26,032 nucleotides of DNA from positions 1 to 26,032 of IMG/VR virus record IMGVR_UViG_3300042301_002920; one strand, 5' to 3'. Below, piece by piece: positions 1 through 7,103 of the stretch (its first letter is position 1; every line of letters starts with the position of its first letter). The notes beneath the pieces are model-generated. The model ran no database searches, was not told the DNA's origin, and was given only the letters and a program-made list of their open reading frames with translations. A program made the translations under genes and the position numbers. The stretch is from a virus.

Positions 1-1226
1 GCGTTGTACAAACACTTGCTGCCATCTATTCTAAACGCCTCCTCCCAACTGAGTGGTTCCTTTCGGATGATTGCACTGAGTGCATGAGGATCGTTCGTTA
101 AAAGCTTTCGCTCTTCTAATATTTCATCTAATGCTTTATCTCTATCCGCCAAACCATACTGATCATAATACCTGGTCTGATCGGCAGAACAGAAATATCT
201 ATATAGTCCGCTCGGTGTTCTTTTGCCTGCCTTCTTAGTCTGATCTGAATTATCCCAGATCTTTTTGAATGCAGCACCACCTTGCTCCATATCTTCTACA
301 GTCGTAGTCAACAAAGCCTTACCAATAATCTTACCCTCATCATCCAGGTGGCAGTACCTTGTTACCAGGTATCTGTTCCACACATTCACATCGGCAGTCT
401 TCCCAACCTCATCACCTAAGTACCTATGTATCTTCTGACCATCATAAGAGATGGCTTCAGATGGTTTCCAGTCGATCATACTTTCAAGCTCATCCTCATC
501 CATTATGGTTGCAGCTTTTCTACCCTTGATAACGGTATTGAAAAATCGCAACTCGGATGTTGGCGTTAAACCCTTTGACTGATCGTATGTTGGTACAAAG
601 AAGTCAGGTAACTTTTTAAATGGTTGCACTATTGCTTTACGAAAAACCTCTTTAGCATCGCCACCAGTTTTTGACTGGATACCAGCTCGTGCATTCTTAG
701 CACGTGATGTATATTCGTAGAGGAACACGCCACCTCTGAAAGTCTTACCCTGTCTACGTTTCGTGATTTCTACCATGCCAAAACATTCTGGATCCTCAAT
801 GCAATACTGCATGAAGTAGAAATATTTTCTATCGGTGTCACGATACTTAGGTAAACCTGTATCGAGTGTCCAATAGTTTAGGTAGAAATAATGCATGCCG
901 GTTATATAAGTCGGCTTGCCATTATTGTAAAACCAGAAACCGTTCAACCTTCTATCCCATTCCTGCGTTCTGAAATTTTCCAGAACCGGATCAAAGAACT
1001 CTTTATCTTTTAACTGTTCAGTTAATTCCTTTTCTCTTAGCTTAGTATAATTCTCTGGAAGCTTTATAACCTCCCAATACTGTTCCGTTTTCTTTGGACT
1101 CCTGGCATACACAAGTCTTTTCTCTACATCACCCGTGATCTGATTGTATACATAACCAACTGGCGGTATACTACAAACAAGTCCCTGGATGTCCTCAGTA
1201 GTTCCTTTATCTATGGTTCTGAACAT
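1..1226 (-). CDS. terL: Terminase large subunit (TerL), C-terminus cut by window edge
   Basis: Packaging ATPase-nuclease that drives phage DNA into the prohead. I translated 408 codons on the minus strand from the ATG at 1226; the gene runs off the left edge, so the nuclease domain is missing. Residues about 97-119 hold the aromatic stretch NGFWFYNNGKPTYITG, which I recall from TerL of Bacteroidetes phages. A deviant Walker A, TKRRQGKT, lies at about 155-162, and a Walker B-like KIHRYLGDE at about 265-273. A GAGGAG ribosome-binding site precedes this ATG. The start lies 20 bp inside the end of the upstream gene, the usual tight coupling in a packaging operon. The family call is confident; the end of the protein is unseen. 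Confidence 0.88.
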   Translation of the reverse strand, partial: MFRTIDKGTTEDIQGLVCSIPPVGYVYNQITGDVEKRLVYARSPKKTEQYWEVIKLPENYTKLREKELTEQLKDKEFFDPVLENFRTQEWDRRLNGFWFYNNGKPTYITGMHYFYLNYWTLDTGLPKYRDTDRKYFYFMQYCIEDPECFGMVEITKRRQGKTFRGGVFLYEYTSRAKNARAGIQSKTGGDAKEVFRKAIVQPFKKLPDFFVPTYDQSKGLTPTSELRFFNTVIKGRKAATIMDEDELESMIDWKPSEAISYDGQKIHRYLGDEVGKTADVNVWNRYLVTRYCHLDDEGKIIGKALLTTTVEDMEQGGAAFKKIWDNSDQTKKAGKRTPSGLYRYFCSADQTRYYDQYGLADRDKALDEILEERKLLTNDPHALSAIIRKEPLSWEEAFRIDGSKCLYN

Positions 1227-1812
1227 TCGCTATCTCCTCAGGTCTAAGCCTTTTTCTTTTAGTCAATATCTCTTCTAGCTTTTCATCACCACCAGATAAA
1301 TCACGGAAGTACTTTTGTAACCTTAAGTAGATGTCATCCATCGAAGACATAATCTTTGTCTTGATCTCAACTGCCTGGAGAATATCTTTGTCCCTGGCAC
1401 CATCTACCGGCATCATTACACGCCTGTTGTATTCAAAGAACGCCTGCTCGTTACTTACGATCATGAACCACACCATGTTGTTCTGATACTTTAAGTACTT
1501 GATAGTCAATTCCAAAAGCTCCTCGTAAGGTTCTTCTTCATCGCCATCCTTAAGCTTGAAATCAAATAGCTGCGTCACGTCATCCTTCATCATATCATAT
1601 CCCGCCAGGTCAGCAGCAAATTCCTTACGCTTGCCCAGTTCGGGGTAATGGTGCCTGAGCGGAGAGTTAATATCATACATGAGTATGGTATACCTCACCA
1701 ACTTATCATTAGCATCACCTAATATCGATTTGAGTTTAGGGTATTCAACTATCAGGTTTTTCCGGACAGTTGGATTAAACTCCATCTTTGAAAAGTCCTT
1801 CTCTGGGATCAT
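1207..1812 (-). CDS. Hypothetical protein directly upstream of terL
   Basis: A 201-residue acidic, largely helical protein with no motif I recognise. It overlaps terL by 20 bp, and its own start overlaps the end of the next upstream gene by 4 bp, so the three are translated as a unit. The position before terL is where small terminase subunits often sit, which makes a packaging-adaptor role possible, but I see no helix-turn-helix near the N-terminus to support it. The C-terminus is basic (TKRKRLRPEE). Confidence 0.7.
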   Translation of the reverse strand: MIPEKDFSKMEFNPTVRKNLIVEYPKLKSILGDANDKLVRYTILMYDINSPLRHHYPELGKRKEFAADLAGYDMMKDDVTQLFDFKLKDGDEEEPYEELLELTIKYLKYQNNMVWFMIVSNEQAFFEYNRRVMMPVDGARDKDILQAVEIKTKIMSSMDDIYLRLQKYFRDLSGGDEKLEEILTKRKRLRPEEIANVQNHR

Positions 1813-2114
1813 AACTCTTCTAAGTATCCGTCCTTTACGAAGTTTATTACGTTAGGGAACAAACGATGAGTAAGAGTCACCTCTACCTGGTCACCGACCT
1901 CAAAGACCATGTCGTGAAACATTATAGGTTTCAATACTTTAAAAGATCTATTGTAGCCTTGGTATGGGAATAAGTGATTCAAGTACTCTTGCCTTTCCTT
2001 ACATCCACACCCTGGCGCACCAACTAGCTTGGCCACAGCATCAGCAACCTTGTCAATGCCAAAGAAGCTGGTAAGCTTAGCTACGCTATCGCCTAATCCG
2101 TTTTGTTCGCTCAT
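1809..2114 (-). CDS. Hypothetical protein with GCGC-KERxxYLN motif
   Basis: A 101-residue protein. The N-terminal third is an amphipathic helix (LGDSVAKLTSFFGIDKVADAVAKL) followed by GCGCKERQEYLNHLFPY. In my experience a Cys-Gly-Cys plus ERxxxLN signature is common in short uncharacterised proteins beside packaging genes of Bacteroidetes phages, but I know of no function. The C-terminal half looks like a beta-rich domain (FEVGDQVEVTLTHRLFPNVINFV). The stop overlaps the following gene by 4 bp (ATGA-type coupling). Confidence 0.7.
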   Translation of the reverse strand: MSEQNGLGDSVAKLTSFFGIDKVADAVAKLVGAPGCGCKERQEYLNHLFPYQGYNRSFKVLKPIMFHDMVFEVGDQVEVTLTHRLFPNVINFVKDGYLEEL

Positions 2115-2183
2115 AGTTAATATTGGTTGTACGCAAAATTACCAGAGCACTAGTCTGTGTGTGTGGAAAACAGGGGGTGGTTT

Positions 2184-2417
2184 TTAGCCGAGTAGGGCCT
2201 CTAGTTCTTTTGTGGTTTCCATGATCTCATATTCGAAACCACCACGGGAGAATATCTTGGTACCCTCTCGTTCACCAGGGATACCTTCCTCATCTACAAA
2301 GAAGATGTTGTTAGGTACATATGACTCTATCTGAAAAGGGTTGATTCTAAGGGGGGAAGAGAATAACATCTCGTCCTCATTAAAGCACAATGTCAATGAA
2401 ATAAACCTTTCGTTCAT
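2184..2417 (-). CDS. Small beta-rich protein, FlbD-like layout
   Basis: A 77-residue protein with an order resembling the small FlbD-type fold: N-terminal strand, an NPFQIESYVP segment, a strand with IFSRGGFEYEI, then a short helix METTKELEALL. The resemblance is one of pattern only and implies nothing about flagella. It begins 4 bp after the SPFH gene ends, so it is probably in the same operon. A 69-bp gap without a clear hairpin separates it from the next gene. Confidence 0.6.
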   Translation of the reverse strand: MNERFISLTLCFNEDEMLFSSPLRINPFQIESYVPNNIFFVDEEGIPGEREGTKIFSRGGFEYEIMETTKELEALLG

Positions 2418-2421
2418 GGGG

Positions 2422-2943
2422 TTACTCTTTAAATACGGTGTAGATTTTTGTTGTTACTATCCGGCCGAAATATATCTTATACACCTTGACGCCAATCTCA
2501 TCACACTCAGTTTTAAGAGAGTTCTTAATAGCGGTTAGGGTAGTCTTCTTCTTGATCTCATCCCATTCACAGTCGGTCAAATAATCAGCGATTATACCAC
2601 GGGTGATGTCATGCATATTTGATGCGCCATCATTTACATCTAGTATAAATTTCTTGGGATCGATTATCTCAAATTTTACAATAGGCTCAACGCTGACCTG
2701 CTTAGCATCAGCTGTAGTGATGTCAACAGGATTAACATGGAACGTATCCACGGTTCTGATAACAGTATGGATCTCGTCAATAAAAGGGATCTTAAAGTTT
2801 ACACCCTCAGTTAAATCCTTTTTGTATTTGCCCAGGCGTAACAATACACCGGCCTCATATGTCCTAACAATAAATACTGGGGCTAAGTAGTCTCTCCACT
2901 TTTCACCTAACCATTCGAGTAACCTAATAAATCCGTCTAGCAT
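2422..2943 (-). CDS. SPFH/band 7 (stomatin-prohibitin-like) domain protein
   Basis: A 173-residue protein whose core matches the SPFH domain of stomatins and prohibitins. Visible features are VRTYEAGVLLRLGKY at about 27-41, then LTEGVNFKIPFIDEIHTV, alternating strands in VDTFHVNPVDITTADAKQVSVEPIVKFEI, and a C-terminal helical part. There is no strong transmembrane helix; residues 1-25 (LLEWLGEKWRDYLAPVFIV) are amphipathic and could attach to a membrane. The protein is much shorter than cellular stomatins because the C-terminal coiled coil is absent. It lies between the lipoprotein gene and a small unknown with 1-4 bp spacing. A membrane or scaffolding role in infection is inference. Confidence 0.7.
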   Translation of the reverse strand: MLDGFIRLLEWLGEKWRDYLAPVFIVRTYEAGVLLRLGKYKKDLTEGVNFKIPFIDEIHTVIRTVDTFHVNPVDITTADAKQVSVEPIVKFEIIDPKKFILDVNDGASNMHDITRGIIADYLTDCEWDEIKKKTTLTAIKNSLKTECDEIGVKVYKIYFGRIVTTKIYTVFKE

Positions 2944-2944
2944 A

Positions 2945-3325
2945 TTATTTGAATTTCATGTAAAATTGTTTTGTCAGGTATTGTAACTCGTATGAATAGA
3001 TTTCTTCGGTGTGTTCGTTTAGTTCAAGCCCAGCCCACTTCATTACATCATTTGTAACATGGAGCAGTTCGTGATTAACAATGCTAGGATCATCAGCATT
3101 AGGTAACCACATAATAACAGGTAGTCCTTCCTGGGAAGGGAAAGTCACTCCTCTGCAATCGAGTACATCAGATTCTACTTCATAAAACTTCCTTATGTGA
3201 GAAAGCGCATATGCGGTATCTTCAGTCACCAGCACAATAATATTCTGATCGATGGTACCACCAGTCATTACAATCTCTTTAGGCTGGCACGCACAGAATA
3301 ATAATATGATTAGCAGGTATCTCAT
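2945..3325 (-). CDS. Putative lipoprotein with HExxH metallopeptidase motif
   Basis: A 126-residue protein. The N-terminus MRYLLIILLFCACQ is a lipoprotein signal peptide with a Cys after a hydrophobic core, so the mature protein is likely lipidated and membrane-bound. Residues about 83-93 read VNHELLHVTND, which contains a zinc-binding HExxH. A glutamate-rich downstream helix (LNEHTEEIYSYELQYL) could supply a third ligand. The small size suggests a minimal zincin or a catalytically degenerate relative. It overlaps the upstream nuclease gene by 4 bp and precedes the SPFH gene by 1 bp. The substrate is unknown; cell-envelope action is inferred from the signal. Confidence 0.7.
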   Translation of the reverse strand: MRYLLIILLFCACQPKEIVMTGGTIDQNIIVLVTEDTAYALSHIRKFYEVESDVLDCRGVTFPSQEGLPVIMWLPNADDPSIVNHELLHVTNDVMKWAGLELNEHTEEIYSYELQYLTKQFYMKFK

Positions 3326-3687
3326 TTGAATAACTTCCAGTTGTCTTTATACTTTAGTAAAGTATCGTTGCCTATGTTCATCTTAAAAACATACCTAACT
3401 TCCTCGATCGGGATTATATACCAGGCGTTGTTATCCTCGATATACAATGCTAGAATATCTGCGTCCTGCTTGGTGTAGGGCCGCTCATTGCTTTTCCCAA
3501 TACGTACAACAAATGATTTTCTCCCTTTACCTCTTCTACCTTTTATCTGTACTCTATATAATTTCTTCTTAGTATCGATGACACGATCGTACTGCGCCAT
3601 ATCGGAGCGGGGGGCGGAGACAATAAATCCTCTGGTCAATGTCTCAAACTCAAATAGCGACTCAATCGCTGGTCCGCTGATTGGCAT
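3322..3687 (-). CDS. PD-(D/E)XK-type nuclease-like protein
   Basis: A 121-residue protein with the order of a short PD-(D/E)XK endonuclease: an early helix with Glu (AIESLFEFETLTRGFIVSAP), then RSDMAQYDRVIDTKKKLYRVQIKG, where the Asp of YDRVID and the Q-I-K of RVQIKG fit the D...(E/Q)xK catalytic pair. The end is YIEDNNAWYIIPIEEV. Gln replaces Glu, as in several families of this fold. The layout resembles the group often annotated as PDDEXK or group I intron-associated endonucleases. It overlaps the upstream gene by 26 bp. The role (host DNA degradation, recombination or packaging) cannot be decided here. Confidence 0.62.
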   Translation of the reverse strand: MPISGPAIESLFEFETLTRGFIVSAPRSDMAQYDRVIDTKKKLYRVQIKGRRGKGRKSFVVRIGKSNERPYTKQDADILALYIEDNNAWYIIPIEEVRYVFKMNIGNDTLLKYKDNWKLFK

Positions 3688-3916
3688 CCTTTCTCTCTAG
3701 CTGTAGTTTATGTATCCATTCTAAATAATCTTTGATTCCTTGCATACCTAAACTCTCGTAAGCTTTGCGTAACCTGCGTTCATGATTAATATCATGCACA
3801 ACTATGTTAGGCTTGGGCTCACCATTCTCCAGGTAGTAACCACTTATTGTTTGTTCTTGTACCTTCGGCAACCTATCGGCCACCTCACGTATATATCTAA
3901 CTTCTTCCTTTTTCAT
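3662..3916 (-). CDS. Hypothetical protein
   Basis: An 84-residue charged protein ending in a predicted helix (HERRLRKAYESLGMQG, then IKDYLEWIHKLQLERK). No known motif. It overlaps the co-chaperonin gene by 20 bp upstream and the nuclease gene by 26 bp downstream, so it is an integral member of the leftward operon. It may be a small head or packaging accessory protein, but only position suggests this. Confidence 0.65.
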   Translation of the reverse strand: MKKEEVRYIREVADRLPKVQEQTISGYYLENGEPKPNIVVHDINHERRLRKAYESLGMQGIKDYLEWIHKLQLERKDANQRTSD

Positions 3917-4472
3917 GTTTGACTAGTATGTTGGAGTTGTACATCACAAAAAACTTTCTGCCTTCAATCTCATTCTCAAACTTGCCAAGCTCCTCATACT
4001 CTACAATGGATCCGTTCGGGATAGATGGGTCGTTGGAAGAAAACACTCTACCCTTAGTGGTCTGTTTCTTTTTCATCATCTCGGGTATAACCAAGAAGTC
4101 ATGAGTAACCTCTTCATCCAGGGGCTCGATAAGAATGTGTTCGCCAACAGGATAAATCTTACCATCCCTAACAGTGGCTAGGGCCTGGAAATAATCTACT
4201 AAGTAAAGGTTACTATCGATCCTGTTATCTTCATCCATCACCACTAGGTAATGGAAGTACAAGGTATCACCAACCTCAACGGTATTATAGAATCCATTAA
4301 CGGTGAAGTCCTTGGGCACACGTCTAGCAATAGCTTCAACCTTGCCGTGACTAACGACATTCCATTCAGGTTTGTAAGTTGTATCCTTGTAGAACTTGAT
4401 CCCAGAATCGGTAGTAACCTCATCATTGAATTGCTTTTCAACGGATACAATGATTTTAGTAGGGGATTGCAT
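3897..4472 (-). CDS. Tandem GroES-like co-chaperonin protein
   Basis: A 191-residue protein that appears to contain two GroES/Cpn10-like domains. The first runs from about 5 to 95 (KIIVSVEKQFNDEV, then VVSHGKVEAI, VEVGDTLYFHY). The second runs from about 108 to 188 (VGEHILIEPLDEEV, TKGRVFSS, GSIVEYEELGKFENEIEG, FFVMYNSNILVKHE). Start strands, a GxV turn and a final (I/V)LV strand are conserved in both halves, and a loop of about 10-15 residues sits where GroES has its mobile loop. Phage co-chaperonins such as T4 gp31 help host GroEL fold the major capsid protein, which fits this late-gene location. It is the first gene after the candidate promoter at 4490-4521. Confidence 0.6.
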   Translation of the reverse strand: MQSPTKIIVSVEKQFNDEVTTDSGIKFYKDTTYKPEWNVVSHGKVEAIARRVPKDFTVNGFYNTVEVGDTLYFHYLVVMDEDNRIDSNLYLVDYFQALATVRDGKIYPVGEHILIEPLDEEVTHDFLVIPEMMKKKQTTKGRVFSSNDPSIPNGSIVEYEELGKFENEIEGRKFFVMYNSNILVKHEKGRS

Positions 4473-4489
4473 AACGCTAAATTATTTAG

Positions 4490-4521
4490 TAACTCTCTAA
4501 TATAGAGATATTTATGCACAA
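4490..4521 (-). promoter_or_regulatory. Candidate phage promoter (TTG-N14-TATATTAGAGAGTTA)
   Basis: Read on the minus strand: TTG, 14 bases, then TATATTAGAGAGTTA, ending 17 bp before the ATG of the co-chaperonin gene at 4472. The TATNTTAGAGAGTTA block also occurs at 7363-7377 (minus) and 13853-13867 (plus), each in front of a gene or operon with a TTG 13 bp upstream. A near-palindrome TCTCTAATATAGAGA overlaps the box. Confidence 0.45.
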
Positions 4522-4533
4522 ACTTTTGCACAC

Positions 4534-4564
4534 AAAAAGGCCCCACCGAACCACCAGTGGAGCC
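4534..4564 (-). terminator. Rho-independent terminator after the DUF4846-like gene
   Basis: On the minus strand GGCTCCAC pairs with GTGGGGCC (8 bp, one G-U) around a 10-base loop and is followed by TTTTT. It lies about 70 bp past the stop of the gene at 4635-5312 and just before the candidate promoter of the co-chaperonin gene, so it separates two transcription units. Confidence 0.75.
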
Positions 4565-4634
4565 TAGACCATAAAACAAAATCAGTGCAAATATATAAAG
4601 GGTTGTCAGCTAACCTATGCGGTTATCCGAAGAC

Positions 4635-5312
4635 TTACCAACCTTTCAATTGGTTTGAGTAGAAGGTATATTCAGGGGTGTCAATAACATAGTCACCGTC
4701 CTGTACAAAGTACCATGGACCATCTTCTCCTTTAAGGATATGGATGTCCTGTGCTGGCATGTAGCTCTGTGCGATCATATAAGCCTTCTTGCCTTGGGCG
4801 TTTACCGCCACGTCAATAACTATTACCACATGGCCGGGGAAGCCACCTTTGATGAGTACATCCCCGATCTGGATGTCTTTCATCTTCTTAGCCTTAACCT
4901 GCTTCTCTAAGCTGGCTGAGTTGCAATTGGCGAACACGGCATCAAGGTACTTGATCTTGTGCCACTCCTCGTAAGGAGGTTTAAACCTGAACTCCTTTCC
5001 AGCGTTGCTGTAGAAGACAATCTTGCCGTACTGACCAGACGCCATTAGGTACTCAGTCCTCAGGCGCATAACTGCATCAGCACATTGCTGCAGATCTTTA
5101 TGACCGACCGGTACATCCAGGACGGCATACTGTGCAGTCTGGTTTGCCTTGGGCCTACCGTTGTACAAGTACACAGTCTTGTCCTGCTTTAAAACTATAT
5201 TACGTAAGTACTTTCCGAATCCATCTGTCTGAACTCTCGTGTATCCAGCAGGGGTGGGTATGGACTCTGTGGTGTTGACACCAATTAATAGCGAGATGAA
5301 TAGTGTTATCAT
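4635..5312 (-). CDS. DUF4846-like secreted protein
   Basis: A 225-residue protein with an N-terminal hydrophobic segment (MITLFISLLIGVNTTES) that looks like a signal peptide. The rest matches my memory of the DUF4846 family of Bacteroidetes: GFGKYLRNIVLK, LYNGRPKANQ, AVLDVPVGHKDLQQCADAVM, FANCNSASL, IGDVLIKGGFPGHVVIV and AQSYMPAQDIHIL. The ordered CNSASL Cys and GGFPGHVVIV His would fit an NlpC/P60-like or related Cys-His hydrolase fold, but that is inference. A secreted protein encoded two genes from the endolysin could act in lysis or envelope modification. It is transcribed alone, with a terminator downstream and a 390-bp untranslated gap upstream. Confidence 0.72.
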   Translation of the reverse strand: MITLFISLLIGVNTTESIPTPAGYTRVQTDGFGKYLRNIVLKQDKTVYLYNGRPKANQTAQYAVLDVPVGHKDLQQCADAVMRLRTEYLMASGQYGKIVFYSNAGKEFRFKPPYEEWHKIKYLDAVFANCNSASLEKQVKAKKMKDIQIGDVLIKGGFPGHVVIVIDVAVNAQGKKAYMIAQSYMPAQDIHILKGEDGPWYFVQDGDYVIDTPEYTFYSNQLKGW

Positions 5313-5701
5313 GCCGCTAAAATAGAGAGTTATGCAATAATATATTGTTAAGGTTTTGCCAAAGTCTAATATGGCGAACCTAATTGCTTGATACTCTGCA
5401 TGAAATTTTCTGAAAATTCATGCACAAAGTAAGGGTAAAAGTTGCCAAAGTCGGTAATAGAATGACGCCAATATTGGAAGTATAATTCTAATTGTTGGTA
5501 GTTATACTACCAATTATGGGTAAAGATTAAACAATTGGAAATATAGTTCTAGTTATGTCACCGACATCAATGTCGGGAACATCCGTCATATGTGCTATAT
5601 ATTGCACATTGTGGTGGGTTTCTGCAACATAAGGTGGGATGCACAACGTAATGTGCATTATACGACACATTTTGCTGCACTTTTGTGCATTATAAGACAC
5701 A
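5313..5701. repeat. Repeat- and hairpin-rich intergenic region
   Basis: 389 bp with no credible gene. It holds a direct repeat of 19 bp with one mismatch (5653-5671 and 5685-5703, GTGCATTATAMGACACATT); an imperfect direct repeat TTGGAARTATARTTCTARTT (5474 and 5535); TTGCCAAAGTC twice (5357 and 5442); and perfect hairpins at 5495-5513 (TTGGTAG/CTACCAA) and 5561-5576 (CCGACAT/ATGTCGG), plus a long imperfect one at 5398-5423. There is no T-tract, so these are not simple terminators. Possible roles are operators for the DUF4846-like gene, a packaging or replication site, or remnants of insertions. Confidence 0.6.
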
Positions 5702-6208
5702 TTAGATATTCACGAACCCGTTCTTGTCTACTTTACTTGCAGTATGTAACGCCAATAATTCACGTACAGATTTACCCAGGGTCTTCTGGAAATGCGGTGC
5801 ATCCACAAACTTCCAATCTCCTCCCCATTCCCATCCATACTGCTTGAAGATGGTAACCACTTCCTGCCAGTCACTCTTGCCGTCTTTATCAAAGTCACCT
5901 TTGGTATCCCAAGATGCGGTCTCGTAAGTTCCGTTTCCATCCCTGTCAACCAATAAAACAATATCAATAGCCAGGCCGTAGTTGTGGTAACTCATACCAC
6001 CTTTGGCGTTTGTTACAATCTTACCTGGCTTGGACCTACCTTGTGCATACAGGGCGTCCTGCTCAGCGAAGGTTCTAAGGGTGAATGTAAATCTACAAAT
6101 AGCCTTGCCCGTTAGGGCCTTACAGATCTCTTCATAAATCTCGGTTACTTCATCTCTTAACCTAGGGTGTAATAACTGGATCTTCTCAAGGGTTTTCTGA
6201 TCTTTCAT
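5702..6208 (-). CDS. Endolysin, M15-family L,D- or D,D-peptidase with EF-hand-like loop
   Basis: A 168-residue zinc peptidase of the M15 type (VanY / T5-lysin-like) that cuts peptidoglycan peptide bridges at lysis. Visible zinc ligands are H75 and D82 in SYHNYGLAID and H139 in VDAPHFQ, with a nearby acid at D136. GRSKPGKIVTNAKGGMSYH is the usual substrate-side sequence. Between the ligands lies an insertion with DRDGNGTYE (88-96) and DFDKDGKSDWQE (105-116). The latter fits a 12-residue EF-hand loop (D1, D3, D5, G6, D9, E12), so calcium control as reported for phage T5 endolysin is plausible. There is no signal peptide. Its start overlaps the HNH gene by 23 bp. Confidence 0.85.
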   Translation of the reverse strand: MKDQKTLEKIQLLHPRLRDEVTEIYEEICKALTGKAICRFTFTLRTFAEQDALYAQGRSKPGKIVTNAKGGMSYHNYGLAIDIVLLVDRDGNGTYETASWDTKGDFDKDGKSDWQEVVTIFKQYGWEWGGDWKFVDAPHFQKTLGKSVRELLALHTASKVDKNGFVNI

Positions 6209-6452
6209 TGATACGGATTTTATGTTTTGCTATCAGCATGTCCATATGCTGTTTTTTATCACCATATTCGACATGACATGAGCGGCACAGGGCCATAAGG
6301 TTTTCTATCTCGTCCTTATCCTTAGACCCACCCATACCCCTGCGGTATATGTGGTGGATGTCAACGGCACGGGAGGAACAGATCTCGCAAGGTATATATG
6401 AATCCAAGCCATACCCGAAATAATCGAGGTAGGTTTTAGTATGCTTTTGCAT
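6186..6452 (-). CDS. HNH endonuclease
   Basis: An 88-residue HNH nuclease starting at the ATG at 6452 (MQKHTKTYLDYFGY). A longer reading from 6527 exists but would overlap the upstream gene almost wholly, and its extra N-terminus is not protein-like. Motifs: CEIC, then the catalytic DIHHIYRRGMGGSKDKDEI, then ENLMALCRSCH with a second Cys pair (LCRSC), giving the two-Cys-pair zinc finger typical of phage HNH proteins. Phage HNH proteins near terminase or lysis genes may act in packaging or be free-standing homing nucleases; nothing here decides. It overlaps the endolysin start. Confidence 0.8.
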   Translation of the reverse strand: MQKHTKTYLDYFGYGLDSYIPCEICSSRAVDIHHIYRRGMGGSKDKDEIENLMALCRSCHVEYGDKKQHMDMLIAKHKIRINERSENP

Positions 6453-6633
6453 AGTAGAATCCGAGTACAATAAACAATATACCGATGCGAACAACCTTGT
6501 ACTGATGCAGGTCATCACAAGACTCACAATACAGATGGGAGTCGTGTATATCTAAGCCGATAACCGGGTCATCAGGGAACACGTCACAGACAAGGGATAA
6601 CTTTGGGGTAACATTTACATTGATTATTCTCAT
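6436..6633 (-). CDS. Small CxxC protein, hypothetical
   Basis: A 65-residue protein with LYCESCDDLHQY in the middle, a single CxxC that could bind metal with a partner, and a hydrophobic C-terminus (VVRIGILFIVLGFYYA) that could be one membrane segment. The ATG lies within the last codons of the upstream gene (4-bp overlap) and the stop overlaps the HNH start by 17 bp, which supports translation as part of the operon. Confidence 0.55.
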   Translation of the reverse strand: MRIINVNVTPKLSLVCDVFPDDPVIGLDIHDSHLYCESCDDLHQYKVVRIGILFIVLGFYYAKAY

Positions 6634-7103
6634 AGGTAATTAAATTTCGCATGCTGCTTGGGGATGCAATAGAGCTGCTCCATCCCCCGAACTTGACACT
6701 TCACCCACCTCAATTCGGAGATATTCCGAATAACACTATCAAATACTACAAGGTGCTGGGAGGCGTCATGATTAAACAATAACCAATGTGTAGGTCGGCC
6801 ATAGGTAAAAACCGGGTCATCCCACTTCTCCATCTTGCGAGGGAGGAACTGTATATCGTGAAAGGGGAAGGAATCTTTCCAGGCACGCTTCATCTCCACT
6901 TCCAGGTTATGGGTATGTGCGCCATTAGATCTGTCAATTAAAAGGATGTCAACCCTAAACTCGGCACGTTCATCATCAGGGTAAAAGTCTTCCGCCAGGA
7001 CAGCTTTGTACTTTGGGTGATTAGCAAATAGTCTTAAAGCCTCCAACCTGCAGATCAAGTCCGAGGACTGCTTAGCTTCAATATTGAACTGTCTAGGATT
7101 CAT
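6630..7103 (-). CDS. Putative PD-(D/E)XK-fold nuclease
   Basis: A 157-residue protein. Residues about 48-73 read FRVDILLIDRSNG...HNLEVEMKRAW, which gives the Asp, then about 16 residues later E-x-K, of the PD-(D/E)XK active site. It is followed by RKMEKWDDPVFTYGRPTHWLLFNHD, a strand often seen after the motif. A leading helix with acidic residues (LEALRLFANHPKYKAVLAEDF) fits as well. It is the first gene of the leftward operon downstream of the candidate promoter at 7363-7396. It could be a repair, restriction-like or packaging nuclease. The motif is clear but the family is not named. Confidence 0.55.
   Translation of the reverse strand: MNPRQFNIEAKQSSDLICRLEALRLFANHPKYKAVLAEDFYPDDERAEFRVDILLIDRSNGAHTHNLEVEMKRAWKDSFPFHDIQFLPRKMEKWDDPVFTYGRPTHWLLFNHDASQHLVVFDSVIRNISELRWVKCQVRGMEQLYCIPKQHAKFNYL

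Noticed and set aside
4566-4580. ACCATAAAACAAA on the plus strand near 4566, same as the array leader
   Set aside because: No rightward gene follows; it lies in the leftward terminator region and is most likely chance or a relic.
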